From positions 1 through 6,238 of the forward strand of contig DEQI01000182.1 of the NCBI GenBank assembly GCA_002360295.1: DNA of 6,238 bases. The letters are read 5' to 3'. The stretch is from Planococcaceae bacterium UBA3370. GTDB taxonomy: Bacteria; Bacillota; Bacilli; Bacillales_A; Planococcaceae. A program made the translations under genes and the position numbers. The notes under the pieces are model-generated. The model worked only from the letters and a program-made list of their open reading frames with translations, was not told the origin of the DNA and made no database searches. Positions 1 through 6,230 of the stretch are shown one piece after another. The stretch's first letter is position 1; every line of letters begins with the position of its first letter.

Positions 1-41
1 GGGACTTCCACCCTATAGTTCATTGCGCATGCCGGGCGCAC
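1..41 (-). mobile_element. 5' end of a group II (IIC-type) intron, cut by the window edge
   Basis: Read on the minus strand from 41 leftwards, the sequence starts GTGCGCCCGGCATG, then has CTATAGGGTG and, at the very edge, AGTCCC. Group II introns begin with GUGYG. These blocks, in this order and spacing, match my memory of the start of domain I of the Oceanobacillus iheyensis group IIC intron (GUGUGCCCGGCAUG, then CUAUAGGGUG, then AGUCCC). The stretch is also clearly more GC-rich than its surroundings. It begins right after the T-tract of the fadE terminator and on the same strand, which is the typical insertion position of IIC introns. The rest of the ribozyme, any reverse transcriptase/maturase ORF and the 3' boundary lie outside the window, so I cannot tell whether the intron is intact or carries a protein. 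It could instead be an intron fragment. Confidence 0.8.
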
Positions 42-44
42 ATT

Positions 45-81
45 AAAAAGGGTACCTGCATACTTCATTGCAGATACCCTT
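45..81 (-). terminator. Intrinsic terminator of the fadN-fadA-fadE operon
   Basis: On the minus strand, starting 9 nt after the fadE stop codon, AAGGGTATCTGCA (81-69) pairs with TGCAGGTACCCTT (60-48). This gives 13 pairs including one U-G wobble, an 8-nt loop (68-61) and a run of five T (49-45) that overlaps the foot of the stem. The form is classical Rho-independent. The hairpin also appears to be the 5' exon into which the neighbouring group II intron inserted, because the intron starts at 41, only three bases beyond the T-run. Confidence 0.92.
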
Positions 82-90
82 CTCTCGTTA

Positions 91-1872
91 TTAAACGATA
101 TATTTTGCTGCTTCAATTATTTTATCAGCAGCTTGACGTTTTTTCGGTATTAAATTATGTGGATTATTGCGCGTAAGCTTGCGTAGAGCAGATAATGTCA
201 TACGACCTGCATCCCCTTCTACAGAAGCAATAATGATTTCTTTTGCTTCTTTTTCGATTTCTGCAAATGCTTCTTGGCAGAAAATTTCAGTATAAAGAAT
301 TTTTTGTGCTGCTTTTTCAGCACCATCACGCTCAATTGCTTTTTGCGTGCGAATCACTGCAGATTCCATTGCATATAATTGGTTGGCAATATTAGCGATG
401 TTTACTAGAATTTCTTGCTCAACCTCTAATTTTGCACCGAAACGCTGTGCCGATACACCTGCTGCTAAAACACAAATTTTTTTCGCATTTTTCACAAGAT
501 AGTGTTCTTGAGCTAACGGCTCAGTTCCCACTTCTTCTGGCATTAACATTAAAAGCTCAGATTGTAGGTTTTGGGCTACTTGTAAAAGCGGTAACTCTCC
601 CTTTAAAGCCTTTTTCATAAATGTACCTGGAACGATCAAGCGATTAATTTCATTCGTTCCCTCAAAAATACGATTAATACGAGAATCACGGTAAATACGT
701 TCTACTTCATATTCAGCCATAAAGCCGTAACCACCATGTAATTGTACTGCTTCATCGGATACATAGTCTAATGTTTCAGAGCCAAACACTTTCGCTATAG
801 AGCATTCAATTGCATATTCTGCAATAGCAGCGGCTATCGTTTTTCCGTCTTTTTGTTCTTCCTCAGAAAGCTGGCTTAACGTATCTTCAAAATAGCCGAC
901 AGTACGATAGTTTAATGATTCTGATGCGTAAATATGAGATGCCATCGTCGCAAGCTTTTCTTTCGTTAAGTTAAAACTTGAGATAGGCGTTTTGAACTGT
1001 TGGCGCTGATTTGTATATTGTACCGATAATTCCAATGCACGTTTTGATCCACCTACTGTCCCAACCCCTAGCTTGTAGCGACCGATATTTAAAATGTTAA
1101 AGGCAATAACATGACCGCGCCCTACCTCACCTAATAAGTTTTCAACTGGTACTTGTGCATCTTCTAAAATTAATGTACGAGTAGACGATGATTTTAGCCC
1201 CATTTTCTTTTCTTCTGGCCCTACTGATACACCTGGGAATGTACGCTCAACGATAAATGCCGAGAATTTATCGCCATCAACTTTTGCATAAACAACGAAT
1301 ACATCAGCAAAGCCTGCATTTGTAATCCATTGTTTTTCTCCATTTAATACATAATGTGTACCAGCTTCATTCAGTTTCGCCGTTGTTTTTGCACCTAAAG
1401 CATCAGATCCTGAACCTGGCTCTGTTAATGCATAGGCAGCGATTAGCTCACCCGAAGCTAACTTCGGTAAGTACTGCTGCTTTTGAGTCTCATTGCCGAA
1501 TAATACGATGGGTAATGAACCGATCCCAACGTGCGCACCATGTGTGATGGAGAAACCTCCTGCTACAGATAGTTTTTCTGCGATTAATGCAGAAGAAATT
1601 TTATCTAAACCAAGACCTTCATATTGCTCTGGCACATCCGCTGCTAATAATCCCAACTCACCTGCCGTTTTTAATAAGCGTACTGAATGCTCAAATTCAT
1701 GGTTTTCTAAGTTTTCAACAACTGGAAGTACTTCGTTCTGTACGTAGTCTTCTGTCGTTTTTGCTATCATTTTTTGTTCATCCGTAAAATCCTCAGGCGT
1801 AATAACACGAGAAATGTCTACGTCTTCAATTAAAAAGCTACCGCCTTTAATCATGTTTGTTGTTTGTTCCAT
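91..1872 (-). CDS. fadE: Acyl-CoA dehydrogenase FadE (long-chain, VLCAD-like)
   Basis: FAD-dependent acyl-CoA dehydrogenase for the first step of each beta-oxidation round: it oxidises acyl-CoA to trans-2-enoyl-CoA and passes electrons to an electron-transfer flavoprotein. With the ATG at 1872 the protein has 593 residues, close to Bacillus FadE. Visible motifs are the first ACAD signature ALTEPGSGSDA (148-158), the QWITNA segment of the FAD/substrate site (about 181-186), an RQQF motif near 290, and the second signature from QLHGGYGF to YRD (about 377-396). NRIFEGTNEI carries the catalytic Glu at about 404, as in MCAD and VLCAD. About 180 residues follow the core, resembling the C-terminal extension of VLCAD-type enzymes. 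A TTG six codons upstream lies at the edge of the ribosome-binding site and is not the start. It is the last gene of the operon, 161 bp after fadA and just before the terminator. No signal peptide is visible; cytoplasmic. Confidence 0.95.
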   Translation of the reverse strand: MEQTTNMIKGGSFLIEDVDISRVITPEDFTDEQKMIAKTTEDYVQNEVLPVVENLENHEFEHSVRLLKTAGELGLLAADVPEQYEGLGLDKISSALIAEKLSVAGGFSITHGAHVGIGSLPIVLFGNETQKQQYLPKLASGELIAAYALTEPGSGSDALGAKTTAKLNEAGTHYVLNGEKQWITNAGFADVFVVYAKVDGDKFSAFIVERTFPGVSVGPEEKKMGLKSSSTRTLILEDAQVPVENLLGEVGRGHVIAFNILNIGRYKLGVGTVGGSKRALELSVQYTNQRQQFKTPISSFNLTKEKLATMASHIYASESLNYRTVGYFEDTLSQLSEEEQKDGKTIAAAIAEYAIECSIAKVFGSETLDYVSDEAVQLHGGYGFMAEYEVERIYRDSRINRIFEGTNEINRLIVPGTFMKKALKGELPLLQVAQNLQSELLMLMPEEVGTEPLAQEHYLVKNAKKICVLAAGVSAQRFGAKLEVEQEILVNIANIANQLYAMESAVIRTQKAIERDGAEKAAQKILYTEIFCQEAFAEIEKEAKEIIIASVEGDAGRMTLSALRKLTRNNPHNLIPKKRQAADKIIEAAKYIV

Positions 1873-1881
1873 AAATAATTT

Positions 1882-1888
1882 CCTCCCC
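1882..1888 (-). promoter_or_regulatory. fadE ribosome-binding site, fixes the ATG start at 1872
   Basis: GGGGAGG on the minus strand lies 9 nt before ATG 1872-1870, ideal spacing for a Firmicute Shine-Dalgarno sequence. The longer reading from TTG at 1890 would put its start codon immediately against this element with no separate ribosome-binding site, so the ATG is preferred. Confidence 0.85.
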
Positions 1889-1902
1889 AATTGAGTTCTA
1901 TT

Positions 1903-1925
1903 TATTGATTAAAAGTGAATCAATA
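1903..1925. repeat. Perfect 8-bp inverted repeat upstream of fadE
   Basis: TATTGATT (1903-1910) and AATCAATA (1918-1925) are exact reverse complements separated by 7 nt. The dyad ends 14 nt upstream of the fadE ribosome-binding site. In RNA it would be an AU-rich hairpin of modest stability; in DNA it has the shape of a repressor site. I recognise no known regulator consensus. It could be chance in AT-rich sequence. Confidence 0.4.
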
Positions 1926-1946
1926 TTCATAAGGAATATATAGAAA

Positions 1947-1989
1947 AGCTGGATTAGTTATCCGGAGGCAAGTAGGAAACTAATCCGCT
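1947..1989 (-). other. Intercistronic stem-loop between fadA and fadE, possible attenuator or processing site
   Basis: In the operon transcript GGATTAGTT (1986-1978) pairs perfectly with AACTAATCC (1959-1951). One bulged base lets the stem grow by AGC/GCT on the outside, and TCC/GGA can pair at the top of the 18-nt loop. A short TTTTC run follows the stem, so it could act as a weak, read-through terminator that lowers fadE relative to fadN and fadA, or as a processing or stability hairpin. The rest of the fadA-fadE gap (1873-2033) holds only the fadE ribosome-binding site and the smaller dyad at 1903-1925. I see no gene in it. Confidence 0.5.
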
Positions 1990-2033
1990 GTTCTAGCAAG
2001 TCAACAGTATTACCTTATTAGACATGCTTGAAG

Positions 2034-3206
2034 TTACAACACTTCAAACACGCCAGCAGCACCCATTCCGCCACCAATACACATTGTGACAACACCATAT
2101 TTTTGTCCGCGACGCTTTAGCTCATGGATTAATTTGAGCGTTAAAATAGTACCTGTAGCCCCTAGTGGATGACCTAATGCAATGGCTCCACCGTTGACAT
2201 TTACTTTTTCCTCATCAATACCTAAATGACGTACAACTTGTAGGGATTGAGAGGCAAATGCTTCGTTAATTTCCCATAAATCTATTTGATCTTGAGATAA
2301 TCCTGCAATTTCTAATGCTTTCGGTACAGCAACAATTGGACCGATTCCCATTACCTCTGGTGAAACCCCGCCAACTGCAAAGCCTAAAAACTTCGCTAAC
2401 GGCTGTATTCCTTGCGCTTCTGCTTCTTCACGATCCATTACTAATACGGCTGCAGCACCATCGGATGTTTGAGATGCGTTCCCCGCCGTAACAGAGCCTT
2501 TCACATTGAATGCTGGACGCAATTTAGCTAAACCTTCAATAGATGTATCTGGACGGACACCTTCATCTGTATCAAAAATAAATTTCTTTTGCTGTAATTT
2601 ATTTTGCTCATCGACATAATGCTGTACGACTTCAATCGGCACAATTTCATCTTTGAACTTGCCTTCTTTAATCGCCTTTTCAGCGAGTAAATGTGAGCGA
2701 ACAGCAAATTGATCTTGGTCCTCGCGGCTTACATTGTAGCGATTTGCTACTTCCTCTGCTGTATGACCCATGCTGATATAATATTGCGGTGCTTCCTCGG
2801 CAAGCTTTGGATTTAATCGAACTGTATTCCCTACCATTGGAATCATCGACATAGATTCCACTCCACCTGCAAGTATTGCCTTTGAATGCCCAAGCATAAT
2901 GCGCTCAGCTGCATAAGCAATCGTTTGTAATCCTGATGAACAGAAACGATTGACCGTTAAAGCGGGTGTTGTATCTGGTAGCCCTGCCAGTGCACCGATA
3001 TTACGTGCAACGTTCATTCCTTGCTCCGCTTCAGGCATGGCACAGCCCATAATTAAATCATCAATCGGTCCTTCGTAACCTGCTCGTTTTAATGTTTCTT
3101 TCACGACAACAGCTGCAAAATCATCTGGACGAACAGTTGCCAATGACCCCTTTTTCGCTTTTCCTATTGGCGTACGCGCACCTGCTACAATTACGGCTTC
3201 ACGCAT
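2034..3206 (-). CDS. fadA: Acetyl-CoA C-acyltransferase (3-ketoacyl-CoA thiolase) FadA
   Basis: Thiolase for the last step of beta-oxidation: it cleaves 3-ketoacyl-CoA with CoA to acetyl-CoA and an acyl-CoA two carbons shorter. The 390-residue length is standard for the family. The nucleophilic Cys is C89 in NRFCSSG. NEAFA is at 314-318, the catalytic His is H346 in ALGHPLGATG, and the second Cys is C376 in MCIGGGMG, so the full catalytic set is present. The N-terminal AVIVAGARTPIG is also typical. The ATG start is supported by AAGGGGG (3223-3217) ten nt upstream. It lies 57 bp after fadN, whose product supplies its substrate, and has no promoter of its own that I can support. An acetyl-CoA acetyltransferase of the same fold is the main alternative; the FadN/FadE context favours a beta-oxidation thiolase. 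Confidence 0.95.
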   Translation of the reverse strand: MREAVIVAGARTPIGKAKKGSLATVRPDDFAAVVVKETLKRAGYEGPIDDLIMGCAMPEAEQGMNVARNIGALAGLPDTTPALTVNRFCSSGLQTIAYAAERIMLGHSKAILAGGVESMSMIPMVGNTVRLNPKLAEEAPQYYISMGHTAEEVANRYNVSREDQDQFAVRSHLLAEKAIKEGKFKDEIVPIEVVQHYVDEQNKLQQKKFIFDTDEGVRPDTSIEGLAKLRPAFNVKGSVTAGNASQTSDGAAAVLVMDREEAEAQGIQPLAKFLGFAVGGVSPEVMGIGPIVAVPKALEIAGLSQDQIDLWEINEAFASQSLQVVRHLGIDEEKVNVNGGAIALGHPLGATGTILTLKLIHELKRRGQKYGVVTMCIGGGMGAAGVFEVL

Positions 3207-3263
3207 AATGATGTATCCCCCTTATTAGCTAGCAAAACTAGCAATCAAGTATTATTCGAAGTA

Positions 3264-5648
3264 TTAGTTACGTAAAGGCTTCCCTTTCACAAGCATATGT
3301 TGCATACGCATTTGTGATTTTGGATCCGCGACTAATTGTAAAAACGCTTCTTTTTCAAGATTTAACAAATACTCTTCCGTGACTTCTGTTCCGTATGGTA
3401 CTAAGCCCCCTGCGATCACATAAGCCAGTTTTTTCGCTATTTTTAAATCATGTTCACTAATATAGCCTGATTGGAACATTCCTTGTGCACCTAGTAATAA
3501 TGTCGCATAGCCTGGTGCGCCCACAACTTTTACTTTTTGCTTAAGAGGTGGTGTATAGCCTGCTTCATATAATGCTAATGCTGCCTTTTTCGCATCATAC
3601 AGTTGATGATCAGGATTTACGGAAACGCCATCCGCAAAGCTTAAGAAATTATTCTCACGCGCTTCTTCTCCAGAAGTGGACACTTTAGCAAGGGCGATTG
3701 TTTCAAATACTTTATTCGCTATCTGTTGATAATCAATATCCACACCGTTTGGCAGCCCTTTTAGGAATTTTTCATAAAGTCCTATATTGCCACCACCACC
3801 AGGGATTAACCCAACACCTACTTCCACCAAACCAATATACGTTTCAGCTGAAGCTTGAATATGTGCAGCAGGTAAACAAACTTCAGCTCCGCCACCTAGT
3901 GTCATCTGGAACGGTGCGGCTACAACTGGTTTTGAACAATATTTAATACGTCGCATTGCATTTTGGAAGGAACGGATTACAAAATCTAATTCGAAAATAT
4001 TATCGTCTTGCGCTTCCATTAAAATCATGCCTAAATTTGCCCCGACACAGAAGTTTTTCCCCTGGTTCCCGATCACAAGCCCTTTATAATTCGCTTCTAC
4101 TTCGTCTATTGCAAAGTTAATCATTTGAATAATATCTAAACCAATGGCATTGGATTGTGAGTGGAATTCTAATAGGGCAATGCCATCTCCTAAATCTATT
4201 AAACTAGCACCAGCATTCGATTTTATAACACCATGTTTTTTCTTATAACGCTTTAAATCAATTGCTTTTTCGTTTACTGGTACTTTTTCATAGGCTGTGC
4301 CATTATAAAATGCTAAGTCTCCGTCTATTTCTGAGTAGAATGTGTTAAAGCCTTTGTCGAGTAAGTCTTTAACAAATGACGGAATTTCTCGTCCTTCCGC
4401 TTGCATTTTGGCCACTGACTCTTTTACGCCTATCGCATCCCATAATTCAAAGGGTCCTTGCGCCCACCCAAAGCCCCATTTCATCGCATTATCAATGGCT
4501 ACGATATCATCTGCAATTTCACCATGTAACTGTGCTGAGTAAAGAAGAGTAGGTGCAAAAATATTCCATAAAAGCTCACCCGTACGATCTTTTGCATATA
4601 CTAATGTTTTTACTTTGTTTGCCAAACCACGTACTTGTTTGGCCATTTCGATTGATGGTGTTTGTAGCTTTTTCACTGGCTCATAGTCAAATGTATTTAA
4701 ATTTAATTCTAATATTTCCTTCCCTTTTTTAAAGAAGAACCCTTGACCAGATTTCGCACCTAGCCAGCCATTTTCAATCATTTTCTTTAATGTTGGATCT
4801 TCTGCAAATATGGTTTGCTCTTCACCTGTCGTATGGTCGTAAACATTTTTTGCAACATGTGCGAACGTATCTAGACCGACTACATCAAGCGTGCGGAATG
4901 TGGCAGATTTAGGACGGCCAATTAATGGACCTGTTACTGAATCTACTTCACCGACTGAGTAGCCACGCTCTTGCATTTCTTTCATCGTAATAATGAGCCC
5001 GTATGTACCGATACGGTTGGCAATAAAGTTTGGTGTATCTTTTGCGATAACAACTCCTTTACCTAATACATCTTCACCAAATACTTGCATAAAGGAAACC
5101 ACTTCTGGTGCGGTTGTATTAGAAGGAATCACTTCTAATAGTTTTAAATAACGCGGTGGATTGAAGAAATGCGTACCTAAGAAATGCTGTTGGAAATCTT
5201 CTGAACTCCCTTCTGCCATCGCATTAATACTAACCCCTGATGTGTTGGATGAAACGATTGTACCTGGTGTACGGATTGCATCAATCTTTTCCATTAAGCT
5301 CTTTTTTACGTCCAAATTTTCTACGACGACTTCAATAATCCAATCGACATCTTTTAATTTATCGAAGTCATCTTCAAAATTCCCCGGTGTAATAAGCGCT
5401 AAGTTTTTCTTAGATGCTAGTGGGGCTGGCTTTTGCTTGAACAACCTTTGCATTGCCCCTTGTACGAAACGATTTTTCACTGCTGGATGGTCAAGTGTCA
5501 GTCCCTTTGCTTGTTCTTCTGATGTCAGTTCTTTCGGCGTAATATCTAATAGTAATGTTGGAATTCCGATGTTTGCTAAATGGGCAGCAATACCTGAACC
5601 CATAACCCCTGAGCCTAATACGGCTGCTTTTTTAATATTGTAAGCCAC
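3264..5648 (-). CDS. fadN: 3-hydroxyacyl-CoA dehydrogenase / enoyl-CoA hydratase fusion FadN
   Basis: Bifunctional beta-oxidation enzyme that hydrates trans-2-enoyl-CoA and oxidises the L-3-hydroxyacyl-CoA with NAD. From the GTG at 5648 it has 794 residues, near Bacillus FadN. The dehydrogenase comes first: Rossmann loop LGSGVMGSG (about 11-19), THFFNPPRYLKLLEVIP with the His/Glu catalytic pair H160 and E172, then KDTPNFIANRIG (about 203-214) leading into the C-terminal dehydrogenase domains. The crotonase domain starts near 475: oxyanion segment CVGANL (534-539), LGGGAEV with E589 and GLVEVGVG with E609, so both hydratase glutamates are kept. This order is the reverse of E. coli FadB, where the hydratase is N-terminal. 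In-frame TTG (5717) and ATG (5693) codons extend the ORF, but the first overlaps the leader near the transcription start and the second lies inside the FadR operator without a ribosome-binding site. It is first in the operon. Cytoplasmic. Confidence 0.95.
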   Translation of the reverse strand: MAYNIKKAAVLGSGVMGSGIAAHLANIGIPTLLLDITPKELTSEEQAKGLTLDHPAVKNRFVQGAMQRLFKQKPAPLASKKNLALITPGNFEDDFDKLKDVDWIIEVVVENLDVKKSLMEKIDAIRTPGTIVSSNTSGVSINAMAEGSSEDFQQHFLGTHFFNPPRYLKLLEVIPSNTTAPEVVSFMQVFGEDVLGKGVVIAKDTPNFIANRIGTYGLIITMKEMQERGYSVGEVDSVTGPLIGRPKSATFRTLDVVGLDTFAHVAKNVYDHTTGEEQTIFAEDPTLKKMIENGWLGAKSGQGFFFKKGKEILELNLNTFDYEPVKKLQTPSIEMAKQVRGLANKVKTLVYAKDRTGELLWNIFAPTLLYSAQLHGEIADDIVAIDNAMKWGFGWAQGPFELWDAIGVKESVAKMQAEGREIPSFVKDLLDKGFNTFYSEIDGDLAFYNGTAYEKVPVNEKAIDLKRYKKKHGVIKSNAGASLIDLGDGIALLEFHSQSNAIGLDIIQMINFAIDEVEANYKGLVIGNQGKNFCVGANLGMILMEAQDDNIFELDFVIRSFQNAMRRIKYCSKPVVAAPFQMTLGGGAEVCLPAAHIQASAETYIGLVEVGVGLIPGGGGNIGLYEKFLKGLPNGVDIDYQQIANKVFETIALAKVSTSGEEARENNFLSFADGVSVNPDHQLYDAKKAALALYEAGYTPPLKQKVKVVGAPGYATLLLGAQGMFQSGYISEHDLKIAKKLAYVIAGGLVPYGTEVTEEYLLNLEKEAFLQLVADPKSQMRMQHMLVKGKPLRN

Positions 5649-5654
5649 GAGCAA

Positions 5655-5663
5655 TTCCCCCTT
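5655..5663 (-). promoter_or_regulatory. fadN ribosome-binding site, fixes the GTG start at 5648
   Basis: AAGGGGGAA on the minus strand leaves 8 nt between its G-run and GTG 5648-5646. The residues that follow (AYNIKKAAVLGSG) begin the Rossmann fold directly, with no unexplained extension. No Shine-Dalgarno sequence at suitable spacing precedes the upstream in-frame ATG or TTG. Confidence 0.88.
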
Positions 5664-5673
5664 GTGAAATCCT

Positions 5674-5693
5674 TCGAATGAATAGTCATTCAT
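5674..5693 (-). promoter_or_regulatory. FadR operator in the fadN leader
   Basis: On the minus strand the site reads ATGAATGACTATTCATTCGA. The Bacillus subtilis FadR box, as I recall it, is WTGAATGAMTANTCATTCAW, and 19 of 20 positions fit; the one miss is G for A near the 3' end. FadR is a TetR-family repressor released by long-chain acyl-CoA, which fits the fad genes behind it. The site lies about 25 nt before the GTG start and roughly 35-55 nt downstream of the predicted transcription start. It would therefore work as a roadblock or by bending toward the promoter rather than by covering the -10. Confidence 0.9.
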
Positions 5694-5715
5694 TTTGTTG
5701 CTAAAAAAAAACCTC

Positions 5716-5732
5716 AAACAGTAATTCTGTTT
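5716..5732. repeat. Small dyad at the predicted transcription start of the fad operon
   Basis: AAACAG (5716-5721) and CTGTTT (5727-5732) are perfect 6-bp inverted arms around 5 nt. On the minus strand they sit at the expected +1 of the operon and are followed by GAGG and nine T (5711-5703). The stem has only two G-C pairs, so it is not a convincing terminator. It may be a 5'-end hairpin, a second operator, or chance. Confidence 0.35.
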
Positions 5733-5734
5733 TT

Positions 5735-5763
5735 AGTGTAGAATATTTCGTCATTTTTGGCAA
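5735..5763 (-). promoter_or_regulatory. Sigma-A-like promoter for fadN-fadA-fadE
   Basis: On the minus strand TTGCCA (5763-5758, 5 of 6 to TTGACA) is followed after exactly 17 nt by TACACT (5740-5735, 4 of 6 to TATAAT). The start would be near 5728, giving a leader of about 80 nt that contains the FadR operator and the ribosome-binding site. It is the best-spaced pair I found upstream of fadN. Nothing measured supports it. Confidence 0.6.
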
Positions 5764-5811
5764 TCTTTTTTCTCAATATTTTCTAAAAATTAGTATAGTA
5801 GGAACTATCCT

Positions 5812-5840
5812 TTGTTAATGACTAACAGTTATTATATCTT
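5812..5840 (+). promoter_or_regulatory. Candidate promoter for the thioredoxin-like gene
   Basis: TTGTTA (5812-5817, 4 of 6) and TATCTT (5835-5840, 4 of 6) are 17 nt apart on the plus strand, implying a leader of about 65 nt. A second weak option is TCCACA with a 16-nt spacer and TACACT (5883-5888), nearer the gene. Neither is strong. The first overlaps a 15-bp dyad (5813-5827). Confidence 0.35.
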
Positions 5841-5912
5841 ATTCTCCAAGTCAATTTTCTTCCACAACTAACGGAAAATGTGTACACTGAGTCGTAAGGA
5901 GTGTGATTATTT

Positions 5913-6230
5913 ATGGAACAAATTACTACATTAGAACAATTCAACGACATTATTTCATCTGACAAAGCGGTTATTATTAAATTCTTCGCTGGCTGGTGCC
6001 CTGACTGTACACGTATGGATATGTTTATCGATCCAATTATCGAGGAATATAACCAATACACTTGGTACTCAATTAACCGTGATGATTTCCCAGAGCTTGC
6101 TGAAAAATATCAAGTAATGGGGATCCCATCTCTATTAATTTTCAAAAACGGTGAGAAACTAGCGCATTTACATAGTGCTAACGCAAAATCACCAGCTCAA
6201 GTAACAGAGTTTTTAGACGCACAAGCTTAA
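5913..6230 (+). CDS. Thioredoxin-like protein with WCPDC active site
   Basis: A complete 105-residue single-domain thioredoxin-fold protein, probably a cytoplasmic thiol-disulfide oxidoreductase. KFFAGWCPDC places the CxxC cysteines at C29 and C32, and GIPSLLIFKNG contains the cis-proline P72 and the following beta strand, both standard for the fold. The active-site pair is Pro-Asp instead of the Gly-Pro of classical thioredoxin. The position of the buried Asp of E. coli thioredoxin (Asp26) is Lys23. The substrate therefore probably differs from that of housekeeping TrxA and cannot be read from sequence. There is no signal peptide or membrane anchor. TAAGGAG (5895-5901) lies 11 nt before the ATG. 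It is transcribed away from fadN, with 264 bp between the start codons. I recall a small thioredoxin-like gene (yusE) in the yus locus that also holds fadNAE in B. subtilis, so linkage may be conserved, but I do not assign that symbol. Only 8 bases follow its stop codon. Confidence 0.88.
   Translation: MEQITTLEQFNDIISSDKAVIIKFFAGWCPDCTRMDMFIDPIIEEYNQYTWYSINRDDFPELAEKYQVMGIPSLLIFKNGEKLAHLHSANAKSPAQVTEFLDAQA

Noticed and set aside
1873..1890. N-terminal extension of fadE to TTG at 1890
   Set aside because: The TTG abuts the GGGGAGG ribosome-binding site that serves ATG 1872. The six added residues have no support.
1915..1934. Second FadR box in the fadA-fadE gap (TGAATCAATATTCAT)
   Set aside because: The left half resembles the box, but the TGAAT and ATTCA arms are 4 nt apart instead of 8, and several positions of the right half miss.
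3228..3266. GCTAG/CTAGC hairpin and an 8-bp direct repeat AAGTATTA in the fadN-fadA gap
   Set aside because: The stem is only 5 bp with no T-tract, and the direct repeat is short and AT-rich. This is within chance expectation for a 57-bp spacer.
5161..5643. 160-residue plus-strand ORF antisense to fadN
   Set aside because: It lies entirely inside the conserved NAD-binding region of fadN, shows no recognisable domain and has no ribosome-binding site. It is a shadow frame.
5649..5717. N-terminal extension of fadN to an in-frame TTG (5717) or ATG (5693)
   Set aside because: The ATG lies within the FadR operator and neither codon has a ribosome-binding site at usable spacing. The GTG at 5648 has AAGGGGGAA 8 nt upstream and starts just before the Rossmann fold.
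5736..5754. Second FadR-like site within the fadN promoter spacer
   Set aside because: Only about half of the positions fit and the right half is essentially absent.
5822..6061. 79-residue minus-strand ORF overlapping the thioredoxin-like gene
   Set aside because: It is mostly antisense to the clear thioredoxin-fold coding sequence and has no recognisable motif or start signal.
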